A stretch of DNA of 23,491 bases from Gamarada debralockiae (Eukaryota; Ascomycota; Leotiomycetes; Helotiales; Hyphodiscaceae). Under the pieces are notes generated by a model that was not told the DNA's origin, searched no databases, and saw nothing but the letters and a program-made list of their open reading frames with translations. A program made the position numbers and the translations under genes. The stretch spans positions 1 to 23,491 of the forward strand of contig NXFV01000352.1 in the NCBI GenBank assembly GCA_002803225.1. Reading direction: 5' to 3'. This document shows positions 1 to 8,829 of this stretch, piece by piece; positions within the stretch are counted from its first letter, which is position 1; each line of letters starts with the position of its first letter.

Positions 1-125
1 CATTGAAATTCGCTTTAACTCGAAAGTTTTGTCAAGCGTTTCTATCACATAATGAAGTGTTACTAAAGTAGCTATATATTCGTAGTACTAAGAAGAAGTA
101 TCGAAAATTTGATGAGAGCTGAGCT

Positions 126-1160
126 TCAATTCTCCAGATACTCATTCCACTCCTCACCCCTCACAAACTCCAATCTCTTCACCTCTCCTCTGTACGGACC
201 CTTCTCCCTCTCGCCCCTCAAACTCTCCAAAACTCTCCACTTAGCAGCCTCCTCATCCCACGGCAACCTAGGCCTCACATTCTTCCTCGACACCGGATAA
301 TTCTCGTTTCGATCATTCGCTCCAACCGTATCATCAAGCAGCAGCTCCTCCACGCTATCGAATCCATACAAAAACTCATTTCTGATCTCTCCTCGCGCAG
401 GCATCCAGCCGCTATCTTCAGGCAGTCCATAAATTCTATTCCCTACTATCACTTTCATGATTTCATTGGTATACGGAGGTTCTCCCTTGCCGCTCAAGGC
501 ACCGATCGCTAATCTCCTGATCTTTGCCGCCGCGTCCTTAGCATAAGTCCGAATCAAAGAGAATGGTTCCCGAGGACTGCATTTCCGGTATAGCGCAAAG
601 CGGAAATGCCCATCGACGAAAATGATATCGCGCGTGAAATCAACCCAGATTCGGGGCTGGGAAAGTTGCAGACGATCCCATTCTTCTTTATCCTCTGCCC
701 GGCGAAGCTCCCACGATTCCGAGTATGATCCATCAAGGTCGATATCCACGCCCCCAAATGACAACTCATACCGGTGCATTGCGATCTCCCTGCTCTCGCG
801 ACAAACATACAAGGCCACTGGACCTAGGGCCGAAGGCCAACATGTGAGACTTCCCATTCGAGAATCTAGCTTGTCGGCTTTGTGCTTCACAGCGACTCGG
901 TTTGCGAAGGCAGCAAAGATTGCGTCTGGAGATCCAGAATCAGAGCTAGGGGAAGAGCAGACCGTGCAGGTGAATGAGACCGCCACTGTCTTCATCACAC
1001 AGTCCAGGTACTCGCCATTGCGACCGACCTTTGGGGGTGCGAGGCGCAGGTGGATGTGTGGGCAGAGGAGGCAGGGTGTAAATGTTAGGTCCCAGATCTA
1101 GCGACGGAGCTCCAGGGGGAGGGTGTTGAAGGAGGTGCCGGGTAATTTTGGGATATCCAT
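126..1160 (-). pseudogene. 2EXR-domain protein, interrupted by one in-frame stop
   Basis: Read on the minus strand, an ATG at 1160 opens a frame of 344 codons. It is broken only by TAG at 1098-1100 and ends at 126. The residues before the stop read FNTLPLELRR and those after it IWDLTF, which together make the N-terminal 2EXR motif (LP.ELR..IW). A second family hallmark, ALYVCRESREIAMHRYELSF, lies about 45 residues after the internal ATG at 998. 2EXR proteins are abundant in filamentous ascomycetes and have no firm biochemical role. The stop replaces a position often held by Gln or Lys, so a single CAG-to-TAG change would explain it. The rest of the frame is clean, so the break may be recent, a polymorphism, or a sequence error. 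If translated from 998 the product would be 290 residues without the first motif. No intron that would remove the stop is apparent. Confidence 0.72.
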
Positions 1161-1364
1161 GGACTGAGGGGGTTGGGATTGTGGTTGTGATGAGCTTGAA
1201 GACACTTCGGGTTCCAAAAGGATTGAGTTTAGACCATATCGAAATTAGCATACGTAGAGTGATCTTGGGGGATAGTTTTTAGTTGTGGCTATTTTAGTCA
1301 TCACGTTTGCCAGAAAAGCGTTGTGGCTACGGAGGGCGCGTTATTACTGTATCTGGAGAGATAC
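1161..1364. other. upstream region of the 2EXR gene
   Basis: This stretch has no convincing gene. The 2EXR frame stays open upstream of 1160 to a TAA near 1247 but has no earlier ATG, which supports 1160 as the start. No clear TATA box was found. Confidence 0.4.
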
Positions 1365-1640
1365 GAAGGTCGCGGTCAAAGTCTCGAGAATACTGTACAG
1401 GGCTACAGGCTTTAAACACCTATAAGCGAGCCCTGTAAGACCCTGTAATTTGGGCTACGGCCCCTGAAGTGATTGGACACCGCGAGCTCAGACCCCAGGC
1501 TGAGTCTCTTGCCCAATCAGCTACAGGGAGCTTACAGGGAGCTTTAGGCACCCCGGCCTAAACTACAGGGCTTTCCAGGGCTGGGTAGTAATTAAAGCCT
1601 GTAATACCCTGCATTCTCTAGACTTTTGACCGCGACCTTC
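1365..1640. mobile_element. candidate MITE with ~48-base terminal inverted repeats
   Basis: The left end (from 1365) begins GAAGGTCGCGGTCAAA. The right end, read in reverse from 1640, begins with the same 16 bases. The similarity continues for about 48 bases, through GTCT.GAGAAT and on to ACAGGCTTTAA, with a few mismatches and small gaps. The element is 276 bases long and has no open frame. Its interior is packed with short ACAGGG/CCCTGT units in both orientations. The flanks read ATAC on the left and ATGC on the right, so a 4-base target duplication with one mismatch is possible but not proven. Size, inverted ends and lack of coding capacity fit a non-autonomous DNA transposon. The superfamily cannot be assigned from this copy. 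Confidence 0.72.
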
Positions 1641-2362
1641 ATGCTTGGGCTAGTAGCTGGATTTCGGTATTAAGTTTTCGGACTTAAGCTCGGAGAAACT
1701 TTTAGCCGCATAACTTAGCCTTCTATATCTAGCTAGTCTACGGTTTACGAATCGAAACAGATTTTTACGAATCCCCAAATATTCGCTACGAATCGACTTC
1801 TAGATTTCGACATTCGATTCGTACGGATACGAACTGTGCTCAATTCGATTCTATCGCATTCGGCAGGTCAATCGGAATCGCAAACCTAGTACGCTTGAAG
1901 CATCGCTGTTACGGAAAGAACCGCGATGAGCTGGCTTCTATCGTGCAAAATAGACTGGGACGGCCTGAAAGAGACAAATCAGCCACTTCATCTCGCACTA
2001 GCGGCTAGGTAACTCGGTTTCAGGCTTGAATTCTGTCTAATTTACCAAGGACGAAGACAACGAGGAGCTTTATTTTGGGGACTCGGAGAAGTGGAAATCT
2101 CGATGCTGGATTCACTGGCATTGTTGGTGACGGGTGAATCGTTCAGACGTATAAATTCATTGGAATTTGAGAAGTGGATATCTATGGAGGTATATATATG
2201 TTCTTTCTTGAAGTTGTGTTCAGCCTAGGCATTCTCCGGGCCGGCACCGGCTCAAGTGTTGGTTGTATGTTCAGGGTCGTAAGATTGTGAGCATATCGTC
2301 TGTGTCATTGAGTCACTGAGAATAGGGGTTAAAAGATAGACCGCAGTATAACAGGGGCCAAC
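1641..2362. other. AT-rich intergenic stretch with CGAATC motifs
   Basis: Between about 1740 and 1870 the motif CGAATC or its reverse GATTCG recurs at least five times, including ACGAATCG twice. The rest holds no gene I can support. A short plus-strand frame (about 2011-2228) is open for some 70 codons but matches nothing I recognise. This may be a decayed repeat plus the 3' flank of the nickel transporter gene. Confidence 0.4.
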
Positions 2363-3618
2363 CTACTCTACTTCTCTTGTCAGACTTGCTCTCGCCGTCT
2401 TCTCATCATCACCCTTCTTATCTTTATCCTCCAAGTCACCCAATTCTACAGCCTCCACAATATTCGCCCTTCTATTTCTATCCATTCTTCTTCTCCAAGG
2501 CCCGTATAAAACTACTGATAGAGCTCCAAACACAACAAACGCTCCACAGATACCGCCTCCAATGACATCGAAATGATCCCCTACTGCATCAACTCCGTCC
2601 CAGAAGCTTCCAGTTGAAAAGGCGGCGACTAACGAAAGCAGTTGAATAGTGCCGATGCAGATTGCTACCAGGACTGTGATGGCGGATAGGACAATCGAGT
2701 AGTAGAGGATAGCGATGGTGTCTCGAGCGAGGGAGGTGGATGTGTAGAGCGTCATCATCAGAGCGCCATCTGTGGTGTCGAGGAGGCACATGCCAGCTGC
2801 GAATCAAGTCAGTGAAGAGCCATTGAGGGAAAGGCAAACTCACAGGTAAACAAAACAGGAAATATCAAAATCAGCCAAATACCCGTCCCCTTCGCCCCCT
2901 GCACACTCGCAATGCCCAACACCGCAATCTCACTACTGGTATCAAAGCCCAACCCAAACAGCACTCCCAGCGGATACATCTTCCACGGTCTATCAATAAG
3001 CTTAAACAACTTCTTGAAAACTCTAACCATTATACCCCCACCTTCTAAATCGAGGCCCGCGACAGCACCCTCTTGTGCCCTATCTCGATCCCCATCGACC
3101 TCTTCCCTCAGCACAACTCGCAGGCGTTGGATCAGCTTCCACATAATCCAAGCATTAGCTATCCCAAGCAGGATGAGCACCCCAGCAGAAACGCCGGTCC
3201 CGATGTAATTCCCCACGTTCTTGAAGCCGTTGAAGCGTTTCTCCAGTGCGCCGGATGTAGCTGCTACCACTATGCAGGTGATTATCACGATGGTGCTGTG
3301 TCCCAAACTAAACCATGTGCCCACAGTGACAGGTTTTGAACCAGTTGCAACGAGACGCCGTGTCATGAGATCGATGGCAGAGATGTGGTCTGCGTCCAAC
3401 GCATGTCGTAGACCCAGCGTGTATGAGAGAAGCGCGGAGGACGACAGCAGAGGGTGAGAGCGCAGGACTATGGCTACAATGGCCCATACTAGGAGGTTGA
3501 TGAAGATCAGGATGGCGATTATTCGAGCTGCGGGGTAGGTCAGGAAGCGGAGTTGTGGAGGAAGGCGGGAGATGAGGCGCTGGAGCCATTTTGGCCGTGG
3601 GAGAGAGAAGGGGGCCAT
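2363..3618 (-). CDS. nickel/cobalt transporter, NiCoT family
   Basis: Two exons, 2844-3618 and 2363-2796, join across a 47-base intron (2797-2843, GTGAGT...CAG) to give 402 residues. The NiCoT signatures are present. The TM2 metal-binding motif HALDADH is at residues 72-78, FSLGHST at about 103-109, LGFDTSSE at 223-230 and GMCLLDTTDG at 260-269. The last one is restored exactly by the splice. About eight hydrophobic segments are expected; a charged loop (about 168-195) lies between the two halves, as in the family. The role is uptake of Ni2+ and possibly Co2+ across a membrane; in fungi this usually supplies urease, but substrate choice cannot be read here. I chose the ATG at 3618 because it opens MAPFSLP just before TM1. 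An in-frame ATG at 3765 would add 49 residues. The gene appears intact. Confidence 0.92.
2797..2843 (-). other. intron of the NiCoT gene
   Basis: The donor is GTGAGT and the acceptor TTCGCAG, with a CACTGAC/TTGATT-type branch region close to the acceptor. Removing these 47 bases restores the frame and the family motif GMCLLDTTDG. Confidence 0.88.
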
Positions 3619-4501
3619 CGTGGATGAGGGGAGAAGCTGGAGAGCTTCGGTCAGCACAATCGTGCGTATTGTTGAGGGAAGGAGGTGAAGTACGCTGAGA
3701 GGTTTCGAGCTTGAATGCCCCGCAGTTGGCACTTTGAGCTTCTGTCGCCAACCGCAGTCAAGCACGCACGACTGGTCAAATTTTTGATTAACTCATTTCC
3801 ATCGAGGACATTGATACTCGGTGATGAGGAGGAAGGTATTGCTCGTGGCAGATGAGCGGTCATACATGTCCTTCATGATGGAGGGCGTTATAGAATGCTC
3901 CTTGCATGTTGTGTGACAAACGCGCGACCGCGGCATGTTCAATTTCGATATGGCGGTGGAAGATCGAAGGACTTAGTGATTCTACGAGAGGAATCCTTCT
4001 GCCTTCATCTCATATCGCATGGTTGAAGAACTGCAGTTGAACGTTACCTTCAAAGGGAGAGTTCAAAGGACCCGGAGAGCTGGCTGTCGCGAGTTGCGAC
4101 GATGTTTTGACCCTTGCCGATCTTGACTCGGGCTTCCAAAAGATACAATTTTCTCCAGTGCATGCGAGTTGCACGGCGTCGTCCGATCACAGCATATACT
4201 TCTCCCCTAGACAGCTCTTAAGCTCTGTCTCGGCCTTCATTACCTTAAAATCTCTGTCTCGTGCTATGAGATGCTGGCAATTCCATATTGGTCACGTTCT
4301 CCCTTTTCTTATCTCGGAGGAGAATCAACATTGCGCAACTCTTATCTTCAAGAATGTTTCCAGTCTCGATATTTCCACATTCTTATTGTCCACCTTTGAG
4401 TGCATTTCTGAGGAGCACTCTTGCCTTGCCCTGAATTGCAGTCAGCGCAAATTATTATATCTACTTCCCTCGTCTCCACTCCTTCCTGGAAGATCTTCGC
4501 T
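3619..4501. other. intergenic region between divergent NiCoT gene and NCS1 relic
   Basis: No intact gene is present. A plus-strand frame at 4107-4505 includes a short string, ASSDHSIYFSP, that resembles the substrate-site region of NCS1 permeases (ASDY.VY.P). It might be an upstream remnant of the broken permease that follows, but the match is too short to annotate. The first few hundred bases upstream of 3618 should contain the NiCoT promoter. No obvious TATA box was found. Confidence 0.35.
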
Positions 4502-5225
4502 ATGAGCTTCTTCGGGATGTATATTATCCCAGCCTTCGCGATGACGTGCGGAGTTGGTTTTGCGACGGCAGTGGACGAATGATGCGTGGGCTCAGAACTG
4601 GGAGGTAAATTGCACCGTGGCAAGCTTGTATGTTCCCTCTCCCTTTCCCAGCCCCAACTCCGTTCTCCTCTCATCAGCTCACAATACTGACTCTCCTCAG
4701 CGTCGAGATTGTCCTCCCGCGGAGGGGCTGAGTCCGCTATTTCTTCACCTTAAACCTCTTCTGGTCCATGATATCCAACGACGTCTTATCTGTACTCCAT
4801 CTCCATCTGCACCCAAATCTTCGGCTCGCTTTTCTTGCTCATCCCCGCTACCTCTACACCTTCCTCGCTACAGCCACAATGATATCATCGCTATCATCGG
4901 ATATTGGACGATTATTTATTCTTTTGTGATTGTGGAAGAACATTTGTTGTTTAGGACATGGGGAGGAAGAGGTTGGGGGTTGGGGATGGATGCTTGGAAT
5001 GATAAGAATACGCTGCTGAAGGAGTGGGCGAGCTTGACGGGCTTTGCGGTTGGTGCTGTGGGAGCTATTCGGGGGCTGAGCGAGGCGTAGTATACTGGGG
5101 TTATGGGCGAGATGATTGGGGAGTATGGTGGAGATGTGGGTGTTGAGTTGGGGTTTCTGTTTGCATGTGTGGCGTATCCGCCGTTGAGGTGGGTGGAGCT
5201 GAAGTTTTATGATCGGCGAGCTTGA
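4502..5225 (+). pseudogene. purine-cytosine permease (NCS1/FCY2 type), C-terminal half, decayed
   Basis: Recognisable blocks occur in order but in different frames: SFFGMYIIPAFAMTCGVGFA (4502-4561); NDAWAQNWEVN (about 4577-4609); a possible 73-base intron with a TACTGAC branch site (4628-4700); LFWSMISNDVLSV, YSISICTQIFGSLFLLIP and RYLYTFLATA (about 4750-4880); then a long final block (about 4875-5225) with GYWTIIYSFVIVEEHLLFR, DAWNDK and a C-terminus ending AYPPLRWVELKFYDRRA. The last block carries the NCS1 hallmarks: an IGYW..I...EH segment, a W-NDK loop and YPPLRW.EL at the last membrane segment. A TAG at 5088-5090 interrupts the last block where Gln is usual. At least three frameshifts separate the blocks and the first half of the protein is missing. 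The intact relatives import purines or cytosine with protons. Non-functional. Confidence 0.8.
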
Positions 5226-5967
5226 GGATGCTGTGGTTGATGAGTTTGGAATCAGGTTGAAGGCAAAAGCTACGGATCCGCCGACATAGAAGCAATAGTT
5301 AGTTAAGCTCAACGATTAACCTTTGCGAATCCCGTTGGGCCCAGACAAGCTCCACTGATGAACGAAGTGAAAATATCAGTGAAGAATTCTGGGGGCCTGA
5401 TTTACAGTTCAAGTGGATGATCCCTTCCCCTAGCGTTTCCAAATCTGTATAAAGACACCTCTTTTTCTAGTCTTTGAATATCTCTCTCCAACAATCAAGA
5501 AACTGTTATGCCTACAAAGTCTTAGTACATCTTCAACCCTCTTTATCATTATCATTTCAAATGTCCTTATCGTTCATCAATCTTGTTGTCAACTTTCCTG
5601 ACTCTCATCGTCAATTCTCGACAGCCTGGATAGCAGCGAAGTGTTCCTGAGGCACAAGGAATTACTGACAGGCTGTCAATGTTTAAAATAAGTAGACGTT
5701 GGAACAATGGAGCTCCGCGAGATTGGGAAGATGGACAGAAACAGCCATGTATTGGCAATTGACGAGCTGTTTGTTGCCCCTTAAAGTGAGATGCGACGAG
5801 AGGCAAGGAGGGGTTTACGGAGGATGGTGAGGTGGTAAGTGTATCACGGTAATGATTAGGAGTTAGCACTAGTTCAGAGACTCACTGAAACTTTTTTGAT
5901 GCATCAGTCTTCTATGGAGATATGTAAACAAGCCTAGCTACCCTCAGTCTCGTCTAACTATGAACAG
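5226..5967. other. intergenic region, possible old promoter and 5' part of the MFS relic
   Basis: A TATA-like TATAAAG lies at about 5448-5454. A pyrimidine-rich leader follows, then an ATG at about 5508 that meets a stop after five codons. Expected N-terminal membrane segments of the downstream transporter are not readable here. Either they are lost or they have decayed beyond recognition. An intron acceptor (GAACAG) at 5962-5967 begins the first legible transporter exon. Confidence 0.4.
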
Positions 5968-6635
5968 GGATCATGGCAAGTTCTATGGATTCATCGGCAT
6001 GACCTGGGCTGTTGCTCTCTCGATTGGACCAGTAGTCGGGGGCGTCTTAACTGGGAAGGTGTGCTGAGGTGGTTTTTATATCAATCGTGAGTTCTGTACC
6101 TGTCTTCCTTGACCATCTGCAACAAGTCCGAAATAACTCATTCGTTCTCAGTTCCCATAATCGGCAGAGTGTTTATCCTAATCTCTCCCCTCCTGAAACT
6201 CGACACCCAAAAGACACCAAACTGGGCAGGTTTACAGGCAGTAGACTGGCTCGGGCCCCCCACCATCGTCAGTTCAACCGTCATGCTCCTTCTGAGTCTC
6301 GAATTCGGCGGCGTAATCCATCCTTTTGGACTCCGCAATCGTCATCTGCTTAATCATCTTCGGCGCCATCACAGCAGGAATCTTTTTCCTGGTCGAGGGC
6401 AAAGTCGCCCACTACCCCGTCATGCCAATGCGATTGTTCAACTCTACCTCCAACAGAGCAAGCCTTGCCGCCGGCGTCATACATGGAGTCGCGTTTGTGG
6501 AAGGTACATTTTACGTCCCTCACTCTTTCCAAGGAGTCCTCGGGGCGACTCCGCTTCTCTTTGGTGTCTAGTTCCTGCCCCCACCGCGCTGTCTGCTTCC
6601 ATGACCAGGATGTACATTAAGCAGTCTAGCCAGTA

Positions 6636-7367
6636 CAGTAGAAACTCGCTATAAGCATACGCTTGGGGCCGCGATTTATATGCTTATAGAGGGGAATGCT
6701 AATAAAAGGGGGTCACGTGAAAGCCAATTTTAATACGAAATTTCTAAATTTCGTACTGCGCAGCATGCAGTTGTCTAACTACCCATACAACTAGCTATAC
6801 AATTAAGACGCCACTCATATATGGCCAAAGAACGACGTAATCGAGGCTTATTTTATTGTCTCCTTAACTCGATTTTTCTTCCTCTCAAACCGATCGAGAG
6901 ATAGTACCATACTTCTTTCTACTGCCTCAGTCTCATTTGCAGTATCAGGTTGTTGTAGATTCCACAGCCGTAGAGTCTCTAGAGCCTCTAAAGCCTTCGA
7001 GTTGAGTACTTTAAGAGCTGTTTCTTCCTCTCCTTCAGCCTCAGACTCTTCGTCGTCTACCTCCACGATACTGCTTCCCACCATGTAATCAGCTCTCTTT
7101 GGTGCGCAGGGGGGTGCGTTCGATTCCGCTTTCGAATAGCAAGATGATCAGCATCTTATAGACCTTTCCACTTCTTTGGTTCTATAATATCAATGGTTGT
7201 AAGTCAGGTTTTTGTATAGGATTTAAGCATCGGGACCACGAAATCATAAGCATATGCTTATCTAAGGTTTATGCTTATGATAGGGCAAAAATTCTTCCGG
7301 ACCGGCTGGTCGATGCTTATTGGTCAGTTATGCTTATCGAAGGGATGCTTGTAGCGAGTTTCTACTG
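6636..7367 (-). mobile_element. Fot1/pogo-like (Tc1-mariner) element, internally deleted
   Basis: The ends are 23-base inverted repeats with one mismatch. Both start CAGTAGAAACTCGCTA (6636 onward, and reverse complement from 7367) and are followed by .AAGCAT. A TA dinucleotide flanks each end (6634-6635 and 7368-7369), the target duplication of the Tc1/mariner superfamily. The motif ATGCTTAT or ATAAGCAT occurs about seven times near both ends, including a perfect 16-base palindrome at 7246-7261. The element is 732 bases, against roughly 1.8-2 kb usual for an autonomous Fot1-type element. It keeps only the C-terminal part of a minus-strand transposase, so it is a non-autonomous deletion derivative. 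It sits inside the broken DHA2 transporter gene. Confidence 0.88.
6848..7084 (-). pseudogene. pogo-like transposase, C-terminal fragment
   Basis: This 78-residue frame lies inside the transposon. It starts with an acidic stretch (VEVDDEESEAEGEEE) and continues ALEALETLRLWNLQQ and DRFERKKNRVKETIK. Pogo/Tigger/Fot1 transposases end in this style: an acidic tail followed by an ETL-L helix and a basic RHER/RFERK segment. The DDE catalytic core and the N-terminal HTH DNA-binding domains are absent. The fragment cannot be catalytic. Assignment rests on its position within matched TIRs plus the tail pattern. Confidence 0.6.
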
Positions 7368-7686
7368 TATTGAGAGATAATTTAGCTCGTCGTCGATCGG
7401 AATAGTTGTCGGTGGTACCACTTTCCACAATGGCATTCAGTGGCACACTTCAGACTTAGGGAACAGTCTTGGTTCGACAGTAGAATTGATCCTTGGTGGC
7501 GCAGCGACAGCAAGCACTGGTATCGTGGACAGATTGCCCAACGATTAGAGGGCCGTGGCGCACATGGTATACTACCAGCCTTTGAAGAATGTCTGGATAT
7601 TCGCTGTTGTTATTTCGGCGCATGGATTGCTGGCCATTCTTGCGATCAGAAAATCCACACTCAGTAGAGAGCATCTTGTTTTCTAG

Positions 7687-8829
7687 ACTAGGTTGGATGC
7701 GGAAGAAGGCGAAGGAGGACTTTCTTAGAGAAGGGGGAAAGAGAGATAGGAGAGTGGAAGGACTAGAATAGGACAAAGTCGATTTCAACAAGATTCATAT
7801 CTCAAATCGTTCCAGTGATTCATCTTCCATCTTCCCGAACCGTTTCACCCACCTTCGTCACTCTCCCCCTTCCTCCAGTCCCAACAAGCCACTTCCCAAT
7901 CACGACGCAACACCCCACTGAAAAACTAACCCTCCATTAATACAACAAAGGTATAACTACACACCCAACCGAATGTTCAACATCGTCCAATTAAATACAC
8001 CTGGGCAATGCTCCGCGGTAAAAGTAAAGAAATTAAGTCCTGAGTTGACAATAAAAAGATGAGGGTGAGTACTCAGATTGTTTCAAAACGAGACGGGAGA
8101 GGATGCGGGAGAGTAGAGGGAAAGATGGTAACGGCGATGGCGAGGGAACCATAGATAGAGAGGGTACTTTGGAAGTCCATTGGGAGGTGGAGGTATTGAT
8201 GGGGATGAGGAAACGATTAAGAGCCATTCGGGATCAGTTGAGAAACATAGACGGGACTAGCTTGGAGGTAGGGCTGCCGAGCCGTACACTACCCAGCCTA
8301 TACCACAGTCAAGAGAGGCCGTCGTGCAGAAGCTAGCCGGTATCCGGTAGCCGTAACCTGTTGCCCTTAGTAGAATTGTAAGTATAGATAGTCAGGTGAT
8401 CTCGTGGCTCCCTCAGAGGAAGTTCTTGAGGTGAATGTTGGCGTCAATAAATCAGAAACGAGAAACATCAGGCGGGAAAGGAAAGTTCACTCTTTCTTGT
8501 AGGATGATCAAATTTGACCGTGGCACAGAAATAGCGGACCATCGAAGAAACGTTCTTAGCCACCGTCGAAATGAACAGCGCTGGATGAGAAATCTAATCT
8601 GCTCATTCAATGCCAAACATAAACGATTATCTTGAAAATCCAGGTGATGCTCTTTATTTGGCACTATTAAGCAAGCCCCACCAAAAAGCACCAGGTTGTT
8701 CAAATGATGACAAGATACGATTGAGTGAACTACCTCAGCGCAGCATCTCCCTTCGTCCAATGTAATGTATGACCAAACGTCGGTAGAAAATGCATCAACG
8801 CCGCATTGCCCATGCCAAAATATCCATAA
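7687..8829. other. intergenic, nothing recognised
   Basis: Short frames on both strands here are low-complexity or interrupted and show no family motif. Purine-rich stretches at 8095-8160 account for several spurious frames. The segment nearest 8829 is the expected 3' flank of the minus-strand F-box-like gene. Confidence 0.4.

Larger units (their letters stand above)
5968..7686 (+). pseudogene. DHA2-type MFS drug transporter, decayed and split by a transposon
   Basis: The first legible block begins at 5968 after an intron acceptor and reads DHGKFYGFIGMTWAVALSIG and PVVGGVLTGK, the TM5-TM6 region with motif C (G...GP..GG). A degraded SWRW.FYIN follows, containing a TGA. A probable intron (GTGAGT about 6089 to TTCTCAG about 6151) leads to AVDWLGPPTIV, LEFGGV and, after a frame change, AHYPVMPMRLF and GATPLLFGV. 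A TAG at 6569-6571 and a frameshift at a run of five C (about 6576) follow, then LSASMTRMYIK. A 732-base element sits at 6636-7367. The C-terminal block (about 7400-7686) includes VVGGTTFHN, GIVDRLPND, a TAG at 7546-7548, and LKNVWIFAVVISAHGLLAIL. About 70 codons usual between MYIK and the last block are absent and the N-terminus is missing. Intact relatives are 14-helix proton-driven efflux pumps. Confidence 0.85.

Noticed and set aside
2011..2228. Plus-strand open stretch of ~70 codons, with NQPLHLALAAR just upstream suggesting an ankyrin repeat
   Set aside because: A single short resemblance, a stop in between, and no repeat periodicity.
4107..4505. 132-residue plus-strand frame, possibly the upstream part of the NCS1 relic
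   Set aside because: Only ASSDHSIYFSP hints at NCS1. The rest has no membrane-segment pattern or family match.
7118..7127. GTTCGATTCC, a perfect tRNA B-box string
   Set aside because: It lies inside the pogo-like element. No A-box, acceptor stem or T-stem pairing can be drawn around it.
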